Source: JADJDM01 sp044352985
GTDB taxonomy: Bacteria > Bacteroidota > Bacteroidia > B-17B0 > Aurantibacillaceae
NCBI GenBank assembly: GCA_044352985.1
Contig: JBILCU010000004.1
Span: 124,001-188,000, forward strand
Length of the DNA stretch: 64,000 nt
Direction: 5' to 3'
Position numbers and translations under genes: made by a program. A model generated the notes under the pieces. It did not search any database and was not told the origin of the DNA. It was given only the letters and a program-made list of their open reading frames with translations. Each line of letters starts with the position of its first letter. Position 1 is the stretch's first letter. Positions 26,751 through 35,913 of the stretch are shown in pieces.

Positions 26751-27956
26751 ATGGCAAAAATAAAAATTGGAGTATTAAGAGAAGAAAAATCTCCACCAGA
26801 TAAACGTGTACCGTTAACTCCTCTAATTTGTTCGGAGTTAATAAAAAAATATCCACAAGTTGAAATCGTAATTCAACCAAGTAAAATTCGTTGTTACACT
26901 GATGAAGAGTATGTAGCATTCGGTTTAACTTTACAAGAAGATTTAAGTGATTGTGATGTGTTGATGGGAGTAAAAGAAGTTCCTTCGGAAAATTTAATTT
27001 CTGGAAAAAAGTACTTTTTCTTTTCGCACACTATTAAAAAGCAACCTCATAATAAAAAATTAATGCATGCATTAATTGAAAAGAAAATTCAGATGATAGA
27101 TTACGAAACACTTACCGATAAAAACCGTAATCGTATTATTGGATTTGGTAGATATGCAGGTATAGTTGGTGCTTATAATGGTATTTTAGGATATGGTTTA
27201 AAATATGATCTATTTAGAATTAAACCCGCTAACCTTTGCCGTGATAGAGCTGAAATGGAAGAAGAGTTAAAACGTGTAAAACTTCCAAACATTAAAATTG
27301 CTTTAACTGGTGGAGGAAGGGTAGCAAACGGAGCGATTGAGACATTAAGTGCTTTGCGCATTAGAAAAGTAACACCAGAAGAATTTTTAATGGCATCATT
27401 CAGAGAACCTGTTTATTGTCAATTAAACCCGAGAGATTACGTTGAAAGACCGGATGATCATAATTTTGACTTGAATGATTTTTTTGCACATCCAGAACAT
27501 TTTGTTTCAAAATTTTCACCATACACCAAGGTAACCGATTTGTTTATTTCTGCTCATTTCTGGGATCCTCGTTCTCCAAAAATGTTTACTGAAGAAGATA
27601 TGAAACAGCCTGATTTTCATATCAGTGTTATTTCTGATATTACATGTGATATTAATGGTTCAGTACCAACAACTATTAGGGCAAGTTCTATTTCTCAACC
27701 TTTTTATGGTTATAACATGCTAAATGGTAATGAAGATTTACCATTTAATAAAGATACGGTTTGTGTTATGGCTGTGGACAATTTACCTTGTGAATTACCT
27801 CGTGATGCAAGTGATGATTTTGGGAAAGATTTAGTTGAACGAGTTTTACCAAGCATTATCTTAAATGATAACGATACAATTATAGAGAGAGCTAGCTTGT
27901 GTATTAATGGTAAACTCACCAAAGATTTTGAATATTTAAGTGATTATGCTTATTAA
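26751..27956 (+). CDS. Saccharopine/alanine dehydrogenase-family NAD(P) oxidoreductase
   Basis: 401 residues. The N-terminal AlaDh/PNT-type domain (KIGVLREEKSPPDKRVPLTP) is followed by a Rossmann domain with IALTGGGRVANGAIETL. It resembles LYS1-type saccharopine dehydrogenases (lysine-forming) found in Bacteroidota under generic names. The reaction cannot be settled from sequence; relatives act on saccharopine or other opine-like amino acids. gmhA follows 7 bases later, so the two are probably co-transcribed although functionally unrelated. Confidence 0.8.
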   Translation: MAKIKIGVLREEKSPPDKRVPLTPLICSELIKKYPQVEIVIQPSKIRCYTDEEYVAFGLTLQEDLSDCDVLMGVKEVPSENLISGKKYFFFSHTIKKQPHNKKLMHALIEKKIQMIDYETLTDKNRNRIIGFGRYAGIVGAYNGILGYGLKYDLFRIKPANLCRDRAEMEEELKRVKLPNIKIALTGGGRVANGAIETLSALRIRKVTPEEFLMASFREPVYCQLNPRDYVERPDDHNFDLNDFFAHPEHFVSKFSPYTKVTDLFISAHFWDPRSPKMFTEEDMKQPDFHISVISDITCDINGSVPTTIRASSISQPFYGYNMLNGNEDLPFNKDTVCVMAVDNLPCELPRDASDDFGKDLVERVLPSIILNDNDTIIERASLCINGKLTKDFEYLSDYAY

Positions 27957-27963
27957 TTAGTGA

Positions 27964-28554
27964 ATGAATAACATCCAATTTATACAATCCAAACTTCAGG
28001 AATCGATACGCTTAAAAACCGAAGTAGTAAATAATCAGATTTTATTAAATGCTGTTTCATTAGTCGCAGATGAAATTGTACATGCTTACCAATCTGGCAA
28101 CAAAGTAATTTGGTGTGGAAATGGTGGTAGTGCTGCCGATGCGCAACATCTTGCTGCAGAACTTAGCGGAAGATTTTATTACGACAGACCGCCATTATTT
28201 TCTGAAGCATTACATGTTAATACCAGCTATATAACTGCAGTTGCTAATGATTATAGTTATGATGAGATTTACTCGAGATTGGTAAAAGCCATGTGTAAAA
28301 AAGGAGATATTTTAATTGGATTATCTACCAGTGGAAATTCAGGTAATGTGGTAAAAGCATTTGCAACTGCTCGTGAACTTGGTGTTAAAACTGTTGGTTT
28401 TACTGGTGAAACCGGTGGAAAAATGAAAGAATTTTCTGATTTTTTGGTTAATATACCAAGTAAAGATACACCACGCATTCAGGAATGCCACATGTTGCTT
28501 GGGCATACACTTTGCGAGATTACAGAATTAAAGTTGTTCCCTAAAAATTCTTGA
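27964..28554 (+). CDS. gmhA: Sedoheptulose 7-phosphate isomerase
   Basis: 196 residues, a single SIS-fold domain. WCGNGGSAADAQHLAAELSG, the active-site loop, and LIGLSTSGNSGNVVKA are clear GmhA marks; the late QECHMLLGHTLCE holds the metal-binding His region. It makes D-glycero-D-manno-heptose 7-phosphate for ADP-heptose. hldE is not in the window. Converges with pfkA. Confidence 0.94.
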   Translation: MNNIQFIQSKLQESIRLKTEVVNNQILLNAVSLVADEIVHAYQSGNKVIWCGNGGSAADAQHLAAELSGRFYYDRPPLFSEALHVNTSYITAVANDYSYDEIYSRLVKAMCKKGDILIGLSTSGNSGNVVKAFATARELGVKTVGFTGETGGKMKEFSDFLVNIPSKDTPRIQECHMLLGHTLCEITELKLFPKNS

Positions 28555-28588
28555 AACGAAAAATTAATTTTTAAAATCGGATAAAATT

Positions 28589-29557
28589 TTATTTCGCCAA
28601 AATTTCCATCATATTAATTAATTCTGGATTTAGTTCTTCGATATGCTTTATCGCTTTTGAAAAAGGAGTAAAATTAATCTCTTTATTAATAATACCAACC
28701 ATTACATTTTTTTTACCTTCAAGTAATGCCTGAACTGCTGAATAACCTATTCTACTGGCATTTACTCTTTCCATACAAGTTGGTGTTCCTCCACGCTGTA
28801 CATGCCCTAAAACACTTACTCTCACATCAAAATGCGGAAATTGTTCGCGAATAATATTAGCTACATTAAATGCCCCACCTGATTCATCTCCCTCAGCAAC
28901 CATGATAATTTTACTTGTTTTATCTTTTCTGGTTTTTTTAAGATTGTTTAGTATTTTGACTAAATCATTTTTTGATTCAGGAATGAGTATACCTTCTGCA
29001 CCTACAGCTATTCCACTTCTTAACGCAATTAATCCTGCATCACGACCCATTACTTCTACAATAAATATTCGATCATGGCTTTCAGCTGTATCTCTAATTT
29101 TATCTACGGCTTCAACAACTGTATTAATTGCAGTATCGTAACCAATGGTAAAATCTGTGCCTACTAAATCATTATCAATTGTACCCGGGCATCCTACAAA
29201 ATTAATGGGGAATTTTTCACTAAACTCTTGAGCGCCTGTAAATGTTCCGTTTCCACCTATACAAACAACTCCATCAATATTGTGTTTTTTAAGGTTATTG
29301 AATGCGGATTCCATTCCTTCCTCAGTCATAAATCGTTTGCTACGTGCTGTTTTTAAAATAGTTCCGCCGCGCTGTATAATGTTGGCAACCGATTTATTAT
29401 TTAAATGAATAAATTCATTATTGATCATGCCTTCATAACCATGCATAATTCCCATAATCTCTAAGTTATGATGAATGGCAGTCCTAACAACTGCTCTAAT
29501 ACATGCATTCATACCTGGCGAATCACCACCTGAAGTAAAAACAGCAATTTTTTTCAT
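28589..29557 (-). CDS. pfkA: ATP-dependent 6-phosphofructokinase
   Basis: 322 residues. Glycolytic phosphorylation of fructose 6-phosphate. Motifs: FTSGGDSPGMNACIRAVVR, CIGGNGTFTGAQEF, PGTIDNDLVGTDFTIGYDTA (catalytic Asp) and VMGRDAGLIAL. The Gly after GGN in the second motif (GGNGT) is the position that separates ATP-type (GGDGS) from PPi-type (GGDD) enzymes. Standard bacterial length, homotetramer expected. Confidence 0.96.
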   Translation of the reverse strand: MKKIAVFTSGGDSPGMNACIRAVVRTAIHHNLEIMGIMHGYEGMINNEFIHLNNKSVANIIQRGGTILKTARSKRFMTEEGMESAFNNLKKHNIDGVVCIGGNGTFTGAQEFSEKFPINFVGCPGTIDNDLVGTDFTIGYDTAINTVVEAVDKIRDTAESHDRIFIVEVMGRDAGLIALRSGIAVGAEGILIPESKNDLVKILNNLKKTRKDKTSKIIMVAEGDESGGAFNVANIIREQFPHFDVRVSVLGHVQRGGTPTCMERVNASRIGYSAVQALLEGKKNVMVGIINKEINFTPFSKAIKHIEELNPELINMMEILAK

Positions 29558-29602
29558 AGGTTAAAAATAGTAAGAGTTCAAAAAAATCTAAAATTAAAAA
29601 AA

Positions 29603-29977
29603 AGAGGTCTGTAAGCCGGGTTCTGTTTTTTTGTTTTCACAAAACTTCTATCATTTATCTGGGCTTTCACTTGCGCAAAAGCTCAATCAACCTACCCATT
29701 GCAATATTGTTTTTCAACAAAGGGAACGAGCAGCCCCACAATTGCAACCTATTTGGTCTTTCAACTTCCGAGGTTTGCCGGCTTGCCTTGTTACCAAGAC
29801 AGGTGTGAGCTCTTACCTCACATTTTCACCCTTACTTTATAAAAAATAAAGCGGTATATTCTCTGTGGCACTTTCTGTCTTTCGTTTTAGCGAAATCCCT
29901 TGCTTTCGCAAGGCGGAATGCTCTTTGTTGCCCGGACTTTCCTCCCTTCATGTCTGAAAGGCGATAGAACGACCTCT
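29603..29977 (-). ncRNA. rnpB: RNase P RNA, class A
   Basis: Read on the minus strand the region starts AGAGGTCG and carries the conserved GAGGAAAGTCCGGGC block about 30 bases in. It ends with AGAACCCGGCTTACAGACC. The first and last seven bases (AGAGGTC/GACCTCT) pair as helix P1. Length about 375 bases, normal for type A. It is the catalytic RNA that trims the 5' ends of tRNAs. A short open frame at 29631-29849 on the other strand is not a gene. Confidence 0.96.
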
Positions 29978-29981
29978 AGTG

Positions 29982-29989
29982 CAAAGGTA
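29982..29989 (-). promoter_or_regulatory. -7 promoter element of rnpB
   Basis: Minus-strand TACCTTTG ends four bases before the P1 helix start at 29977, fitting the expected start distance. The upstream part lies inside the 3' end of the preceding gene. Confidence 0.6.
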
Positions 29990-29991
29990 AT

Positions 29992-30903
29992 TTATTTTAC
30001 AATTACTATGTATTCTGCAACTGCTTTACCATCTAAATAAACAGTTAGAATTTGTTTTCCGGTTTTTTCGAATTTAAAAGAAAATTCATTTCCATTAAGT
30101 TCTATTGGACTCATATATTTATCTGCATCAACTAAAATATGGGCAGATGTTATTTTATTTAGAGATTCGAATTTGAATTTAAATTCATTATCAAAATCAT
30201 GCTTTATCATACCTTTCATTGGGTAAATTTTTTCAATACCTAAGTGAAAGTAATCAGCATAAAGTAAGGGAAACCTAGAAAATTGCTTTTTTGTTAAAGG
30301 TTTTTCTAAAAGCTGATCAATTTTATTTTCAGGAATATGATCTAAAATAAATTTATCCGGAGGTGTTAAATAATAGTGTTCATCAAAATCTTTTTCAAAT
30401 TTTCTTGTAACAACATTGTATTTACTAGTTGCCCAAGTAACATCAACTAAATAATTTTTATCGTTTAATTTAACGATATTCCAAGCATGATCGGTTTTGT
30501 TTAGTTTTCTGTTGATGTCCTTAAAATCTGTTTTTGTGTAGCCAACTACAACTTTGCATTCAATATGTGCGCTTTCACACAAATCTTTGAGTAAGTTAGC
30601 AAAACCTTGACATACAGCTTTATATCTTCTTACTACTTTATCTGGATCTGTAGTACTTGATGCTGATTTATTGTATTCTATATTTTCTGTTATCCATCTA
30701 AAAATAGCTCTGAATTTTTCTTGCTCGGTTTTTAAATTTTCAGTAAGTGGAGCTACAATTTCAATAACTGATTTGTATTTTTTCTTGGGAAAATTAATTG
30801 CAATGCTATCAGCTTTAAAGTAATCGAAATTTTTTAAATCAATTGTTTGAGCTAAACAGATTTGTGGAACTATTAGCAGTAATATGTAAAATAATCTAAC
30901 CAT
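29992..30903 (-). CDS. Secreted transglutaminase-like protein
   Basis: 303 residues. Signal peptide of about 18 residues (VRLFYILLLIVPQICLAQ). The transglutaminase-like core (60-160) has the triad Cys in KAVCQGFANLLKDLC, His in KTDHAWNIVKL and Asp in YLVDVTWATS. A C-terminal beta domain follows. Relatives are often papain-like peptidases or cyclokinesis-type (CYK3) proteins; the substrate is unknown. Stop codon lies 3 bases from the rnpB promoter element. Confidence 0.9.
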   Translation of the reverse strand: MVRLFYILLLIVPQICLAQTIDLKNFDYFKADSIAINFPKKKYKSVIEIVAPLTENLKTEQEKFRAIFRWITENIEYNKSASSTTDPDKVVRRYKAVCQGFANLLKDLCESAHIECKVVVGYTKTDFKDINRKLNKTDHAWNIVKLNDKNYLVDVTWATSKYNVVTRKFEKDFDEHYYLTPPDKFILDHIPENKIDQLLEKPLTKKQFSRFPLLYADYFHLGIEKIYPMKGMIKHDFDNEFKFKFESLNKITSAHILVDADKYMSPIELNGNEFSFKFEKTGKQILTVYLDGKAVAEYIVIVK

Positions 30904-31003
30904 ATCTAATCTGCTAATTTAAACAAATACCTGAAGTTATAAAAAATCTATTTCTTAAGATTTTTTAAAAATTAGTCGTCATAAGTACCTAAAAAAGAGC
31001 TGA

Positions 31004-31567
31004 TTATTTATTTGGATGTTTTTTAATATTAATACAAATAAGTCTACATGTAGTTTTACAAAAAATTGAAATTTTTACTTTCTCATTTGTAATTAAAAAA
31101 TCTCCTTTTTGTAATTCAATATTATTAATAGTAACAGATTCATTTAAAACATAAAATGCAATGAAATCAGAATCTAATTCGTAAAAAATCGGTTTATTTT
31201 TTTCTAATTGAATTTTATTGAAATTACCATCCCAATTAAGATCATGCATAAGGTTTAAATCAATCACTTTACCTTCGGCACTTGTGTCCCAATCTCCCAT
31301 AAACTCATCAGTATCAAATTGATATAATGTTTTTTGATGATGATGTTTATGATAGATTTTAAGCTCACCATCTAAAATCATTAGATGTCTTTTGAACCCG
31401 GGCAAACGTGTAAAATCAGAGTTTTCTGTTTCTACAGATGCTGTGCTTATCCTAAACTGAAAATTACGTTCAGCATAAGAACTATCTTCTGGATAAATAA
31501 ATAATTCGGTAGTTTTACCACCCGACCATAAAGTAGTTTTCTGTTCGTGTTTGCTTATAATCTTCAA
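31004..31567 (-). CDS. hutD: HutD-family cupin
   Basis: 187 residues, a bicupin of the HutD family linked to histidine utilisation in proteobacteria, where it is thought to regulate flux by binding a pathway ligand. Visible marks: TTLWSGGKTTELFIYP near the start, FRISTASVETENSDFTRLPG, RHLMILDGEL and DEFMGDWDTSAEGKVIDLNLM. The start is TTG at 31567; no ATG precedes the conserved region. No hutH, hutU or hutI is nearby. The C-terminus ends in a short Cys-containing strand pair (FCKTTCRLICINIKK). Confidence 0.88.
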   Translation of the reverse strand: MKIISKHEQKTTLWSGGKTTELFIYPEDSSYAERNFQFRISTASVETENSDFTRLPGFKRHLMILDGELKIYHKHHHQKTLYQFDTDEFMGDWDTSAEGKVIDLNLMHDLNWDGNFNKIQLEKNKPIFYELDSDFIAFYVLNESVTINNIELQKGDFLITNEKVKISIFCKTTCRLICINIKKHPNK

Positions 31568-31631
31568 TGATTCGCTACTAAATTAAGGTTCACTCAAAAA
31601 GTATTATTTATCTTCTACTTTTTTTACTTTA

Positions 31632-31814
31632 TTAGGGCAAATGTGCAGAGCACATTTGAGCCAGGTTGTGTGTGTGCAGTAGAAAAAAAATCAAGAACTA
31701 ACGACTGCTCTAGCTCTCTACTTTTTTCTTTACGGTCAGCCATTCCACCTGGCTGCCCTAAAAAAAAGCATTCACCCGAATTGGCAACGCGTTTGTTCAT
31801 TGCCATGCTCGGGT
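31632..31814. ncRNA. Candidate structured RNA (or complex terminator) downstream of leuS
   Basis: The 327-base gap 31568-31894 holds several exact pairings. TTAGGGC (31632-31638) pairs with GCCCTAA (31755-31761). AGCCAGGT (31659-31666) pairs with ACCTGGCT (31747-31754), stacking on the first. Hairpin 31639-31646/31650-31657 sits between them. AGTAGA (31678-31683) pairs with TCTACT (31717-31722). A further hairpin pairs 31774-31779 with 31809-31814 and 31782-31787 with 31800-31805. It could be an independent RNA; the last hairpin with its minus-strand T8 could end leuS. Strand and family unknown. Confidence 0.4.
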
Positions 31815-31894
31815 AAAATAAAAGATCCAGCCTAGCTTTTTTGATTTCAGGTTCCACTTTTTTTAATACTTAATAGTTTCTAAGTTGACCCTAA

Positions 31895-34684
31895 TTAAAG
31901 AACAATGTTGATGATTTTTCCAGGAACAACAATTACTTTTTTAGGATTTTTGCCTTCCAAGTATTTTAATGTTTGTTCTTGTGCCAATACTTCTTTTTCT
32001 ACATCTTCTTTTGATAAGGCTAAATCAAACTCAATATTAAATCGAGTTTTTCCATTAAATGAAACAGGGTAGGAGAAAGAAGTTTCTTTTAAGTATTCTT
32101 CATTTGCAATTGGAAATGGAAATGTTGAAATACTTTTTAAATGACCTAATTTTTCCCATAATTCTTCAGTAATGTGTGGAGCATAAGGAGAAATCAAAAC
32201 TAACAATTGTTCTAAAACACTTTTATTGTTGCATTTTAAATCAGTCAGTTCATTTACGCATATCATGAAATTACTTACGGAAGTATTAAACGAAAAACGT
32301 TCAATGTCTTCTGTAATTTTTTTAATTGTTTTATGTATTGCTTTTAATTCTTTTTTGTCGGGTGATCCTTCACTTACAGTAAAGCTTCCGTTTGCGTGAA
32401 ACAATCTCCATAATTTTTTCAAAAATCCTGAAACACCTGTAATTCCATTGGTATTCCAAGGTTTGCTTAATTCTAATGGACCTAAAAACATTTCATATAA
32501 ACGTAAGGTATCTGCACCAAATTTTTCGCAGATATCATCTGGAGAAACCACATTCCATTTTGATTTCGACATTTTCTCAACTTCATGACCACAAATATAT
32601 TTGCCATTTTCTAAAATAAAATCTGCTTTTGAAACATTTTCATGTATGTTGTTTTTTGCTGTTTTAAAAGCTTCAATATTTAGTATGTCATTATCCACCA
32701 AATTCACATCTACATGTAATTTGGTAGTATCGTATTGATCTTTCAAGCCATGGGAAACGAACTGGTTTTTTCCTTTTACACGATACACAAAATTGCTTCG
32801 TCCTTGAATCATTCCCTGATTGATGAGTTTTTTTGCAGGTTCATCAAATGAAATGTATCCTCTGTCTTTTAAAAACATAGTCCAGAAACGCACATACAAC
32901 AAATGCCCTGTTGCATGCTCGCTTCCGCCTAAATACAAATCTACTTGTTGCCAATAATCCGTTGCATTTTTGTTGGCAAATTCGTTTTGGTTTTGCGCAT
33001 CCATGTATCGCAGGAAATACCATGAACTGCCTGCCCAGCCCGGCATGGTGGTATGTTCATATTCAAATTCGTTTTTGTATTTCCAGTTTTTTGCGCGTGC
33101 TAAAGGTGGTTCTCCATCTTCAGTTGGTAAAAATTTATCCACTTCGGGCAAACGCAATGGAAGTTCTTCAATTGATAATGCGTGTGGAATTCCATCTTTG
33201 TAATACACCGGAATAGGTTCGCCCCAATAACGTTGGCGACCAAAAACAGCATCGCGTAGACGGAAATTGGTTTTACCCTTTCCTAATTTTCTATTTTCAA
33301 TTTCTTCAATGGCTTTTTTAATGGCTTGTTTTACATCCAATCCATTTAAAAAATCGGAATTGATTAATTTACCTTCTTTTGCCGTATAGGCATCAATGCT
33401 TAAGTCGCCACCTTCAATAACTTGTTTAATAGGTAAATTAAAATGCTTTGCAAATTTGTAATCGCGTTCATCGTGACCGGGAACAGCCATTACAGCTCCT
33501 GTTCCGTAACCTGCCAAAACATAATCACCTACCCAAACCGGAATATTTTCTTTTGTGAATGGATGAACAACATAAGCACCTGTAAATACACCTGTAATTT
33601 TTGTTACATCTGCCTGGCGTTCACGTTCACTTCGGTTTTTTGCCATCGTAACGTATTCATGAACTACTTGTTTTTGTTCTGCAGTTGTAATAATGTCAAC
33701 CAATTCATGTTCTGGTGCAAGAGTTACAAATGAAACTCCAAACACCGTGTCAGGTCTGGTTGTAAATACTTCAATTTTAGAGTTAAATTTTTCTAGTTGA
33801 AATTCAATGGATGAACCTTCGCTTTTTCCAATCCAGTAACGTTGCGCTTCTTTTAAACTTTCTGTCCATTCTAATTTATCTAAACCTTCCAACAAACGTT
33901 GAGCATATGCTGTAATACGCATGCTCCATTGTTTCATTAATTTACGTTCAACGGGATGTCCACCTCTTTCACTTACGCCATCTTTAACTTCATCGTTGGC
34001 TAAAACTGTACCTAATGCAGGGCACCAGTTTACATAAGCTTCTCCTAAATAAGCCAATCTAAAATTCATCAGAATATCACTTTTTTCTTTTTCAGAAAAT
34101 TGTTTCCATTGTTCAGGGGTGAATTTATTTAATTCATGTTCAATACTGCCAGTTAAAACATCATTTGATAAACCTCCAAATCCTTCTTTTTCAAAAATTG
34201 AAACTAGCGTTTCAATTGATTCTGCTTTATTAGTTGTTGGGTTGTACCAACTTTCAAATAATTGAATAAAAATCCATTGTGTCCATTTATAATAATCAGG
34301 CTCTGAAGTTCTTACTTCTCTATCCCAATCGTAGGAAAATCCAATCTTATCCATTTGTTCACGGTAACGATTGATGTTTTGTTCAGTTGTTAGAACAGGA
34401 TGTTGACCGGTTTGTATAGCATATTGTTCTGCAGGCAGCCCAAACGAATCGTAGCCCATAGGATGTAATACATTAAACCCTTTGTGACGCTTATAACGAG
34501 CAATGATATCTGAAGCAATATATCCAAGAGGATGCCCAACATGTAATCCCGAGCCGGAAGGGTAGGGGAACATGTCGAGAACATAATATTTAGGTTTTTC
34601 AGAATTGTTATCGGCTTTAAATGTTTTTTCGGCAGCCCATCTTGCTTGCCATTTCTTTTCGATTTCGGAGAAGTTATATTCCAT
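31895..34684 (-). CDS. leuS: Leucyl-tRNA synthetase
   Basis: 929 residues, class Ia synthetase. The HIGH-type motif is FPYPSGSGLHVGHPLGY (about residues 42-58). The KMSKS loop is VEKMSKSKWNVVSP. The editing (CP1) domain includes TTRPDTVFGVSFV and the GTGAVMAVPGHDERD segment. The C-terminal anticodon-binding domain ends with a short tail. A region from about 170 to 215 (ESIETLVSIFEKEGF...) is an insertion-like stretch seen in Bacteroidota LeuRS. Standard essential gene. Confidence 0.98.
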   Translation of the reverse strand: MEYNFSEIEKKWQARWAAEKTFKADNNSEKPKYYVLDMFPYPSGSGLHVGHPLGYIASDIIARYKRHKGFNVLHPMGYDSFGLPAEQYAIQTGQHPVLTTEQNINRYREQMDKIGFSYDWDREVRTSEPDYYKWTQWIFIQLFESWYNPTTNKAESIETLVSIFEKEGFGGLSNDVLTGSIEHELNKFTPEQWKQFSEKEKSDILMNFRLAYLGEAYVNWCPALGTVLANDEVKDGVSERGGHPVERKLMKQWSMRITAYAQRLLEGLDKLEWTESLKEAQRYWIGKSEGSSIEFQLEKFNSKIEVFTTRPDTVFGVSFVTLAPEHELVDIITTAEQKQVVHEYVTMAKNRSERERQADVTKITGVFTGAYVVHPFTKENIPVWVGDYVLAGYGTGAVMAVPGHDERDYKFAKHFNLPIKQVIEGGDLSIDAYTAKEGKLINSDFLNGLDVKQAIKKAIEEIENRKLGKGKTNFRLRDAVFGRQRYWGEPIPVYYKDGIPHALSIEELPLRLPEVDKFLPTEDGEPPLARAKNWKYKNEFEYEHTTMPGWAGSSWYFLRYMDAQNQNEFANKNATDYWQQVDLYLGGSEHATGHLLYVRFWTMFLKDRGYISFDEPAKKLINQGMIQGRSNFVYRVKGKNQFVSHGLKDQYDTTKLHVDVNLVDNDILNIEAFKTAKNNIHENVSKADFILENGKYICGHEVEKMSKSKWNVVSPDDICEKFGADTLRLYEMFLGPLELSKPWNTNGITGVSGFLKKLWRLFHANGSFTVSEGSPDKKELKAIHKTIKKITEDIERFSFNTSVSNFMICVNELTDLKCNNKSVLEQLLVLISPYAPHITEELWEKLGHLKSISTFPFPIANEEYLKETSFSYPVSFNGKTRFNIEFDLALSKEDVEKEVLAQEQTLKYLEGKNPKKVIVVPGKIINIVL

Positions 34685-34792
34685 ATTTTAAAATAGAAAT
34701 GCGAATTTACAAAAAATAGTGTGGAAGAATTTTAGAAATGTTGAATATTAAGAGAATCGATTTGTTTTATTAATTTTATAAAAATCATTTTA

Positions 34793-35221
34793 ATGAAATT
34801 TACTTTTTTAAATGCAAGGCCAGTTTTTATTATTTGGCTTATTTTATTTTTCCATTTTCCTGTATTTTCTCAAGAAACTGAAATTGATAAAATATCAGTT
34901 AAAAAAGAAAGTAATTTGGTTAAAGCTTTTTTCGATAGCAACGACTTAAAAATTATTGCCCAAGATAAATACGGAAATATAAACCATCATGCTGTTCGAT
35001 CTTTTGAAATGCATTATGAAGTTAAAAAGAAAAAGTTAAAGATTTTAAAATCCTCATCAATGTATCTTACTTTGGATATGTTACATGATTTAAACAATTT
35101 AAAGGAGGCAAAAAAAATATTTTACACTAAAATTACTGCAGAGGATCAAAATGGCAATTTGGTAAGTTTACCTGACGTTATAGAAATGAATTTTCCACGT
35201 TGTAAACAAAATGTAAAATAA
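34793..35221 (+). CDS. Secreted protein of unknown function
   Basis: 142 residues. Signal peptide of about 26 residues (IIWLILFFHFPVFSQ). The mature part is short and beta-rich, with the sequence HAVRSFEMHYEVKKKKLKI and IFYTKITAEDQNGNLVSLPDVIEM. The arrangement recalls (weak, by eye) the last domain of GldM-type proteins of the gliding/type IX machinery, but I would not name it so. It sits 9 bases upstream of the NeuD-like gene and 0.7 kb before the PorU2-like protease. Confidence 0.75.
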   Translation: MKFTFLNARPVFIIWLILFFHFPVFSQETEIDKISVKKESNLVKAFFDSNDLKIIAQDKYGNINHHAVRSFEMHYEVKKKKLKILKSSSMYLTLDMLHDLNNLKEAKKIFYTKITAEDQNGNLVSLPDVIEMNFPRCKQNVK

Positions 35222-35230
35222 ACTAATTGA

Positions 35231-35872
35231 ATGAAAAAAGAAATTGTTTTAATTGGAGGTGGAGGACATTGTAAATCAGTAATTGATGTAATTGAAAAAG
35301 AAGAAAAATTTAAAATTATTGGAATTCTTGATCCTGATTATAAAAATCTTAAAACTGTTTTAAACTATCCTGTTTTGGGAGATGATTCTGATATTGATTT
35401 ATTAAGCAAAAAAATTAAACATTTTTTCATTACTGTTGGTCAGTCAAAATCCGCTGCTTTAAGAATACACCTTTACAATAAAGTAATCCAAAATGGAGCC
35501 ATTTGTCCAAAAATTATTTCTCCATTATCCTATGTGTCACCGCATTCAAAAATAGGTGAGGGGAGTATTATTATGCATGGTGCAAAAATTAATGCCGGAG
35601 CATTTATTGGTGAAAATTGCATAATAAACACCAATGCAATCTTAGAGCATGACGCAAGTGTTGGAAATCACTGTCATATTTCAACCGGGGCAATAATAAA
35701 TGGTTTTGTGAAAGTGGGAGATCAAGTTTTTATTGGTAGTTCATCTGTTATTGCAGATAGAATTTCTGTTTTAAGTAATACTGTTTTTGGAGCAGGATCA
35801 GTTATTGTTAAATCAAACTTACCAGCTGCAATTTATGCCGGAAATCCTGTTAAAAAAATAAACAGTATTTAA
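35231..35872 (+). CDS. NeuD/PglD-type sugar O- or N-acyltransferase
   Basis: 213 residues. N-terminal PglD-like Rossmann part (IVLIGGGGHCKSVIDVIEKE, residues 4-23) followed by a left-handed beta-helix of hexapeptide repeats from about residue 95 (SKIGEGSIIMHGAKINAGAF). The catalytic His is likely in LEHDASVGNHCHIS. It transfers an acyl group, usually acetyl, to an amino sugar or sialic acid-like sugar. No surface-sugar cluster surrounds it, so the substrate is unknown. Possibly co-transcribed with the small secreted protein. Confidence 0.88.
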   Translation: MKKEIVLIGGGGHCKSVIDVIEKEEKFKIIGILDPDYKNLKTVLNYPVLGDDSDIDLLSKKIKHFFITVGQSKSAALRIHLYNKVIQNGAICPKIISPLSYVSPHSKIGEGSIIMHGAKINAGAFIGENCIINTNAILEHDASVGNHCHISTGAIINGFVKVGDQVFIGSSSVIADRISVLSNTVFGAGSVIVKSNLPAAIYAGNPVKKINSI

Positions 35873-35901
35873 AATTACTTTCAATTGAAATTTTCAGTAA
35901 T

Positions 35902-35909
35902 TATATTTG
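35902..35909 (+). promoter_or_regulatory. -7 promoter element of the PorU2-like gene
   Basis: TATATTTG ends four bases before the ATG at 35914, and TTTC lies 19 bases upstream (35879-35882). Taken at face value the transcript would start at the ATG itself. Confidence 0.45.
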
Positions 35910-35913
35910 AATA

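Noticed and set aside
29631..29849. 72-residue open frame on the plus strand
   Set aside because: It lies wholly within the RNase P RNA on the other strand.
31624..31857. 77-residue open frame on the minus strand
   Set aside because: It runs through the densely base-paired element in the gap; its sequence is a by-product of repeats, with no family or ribosome site.
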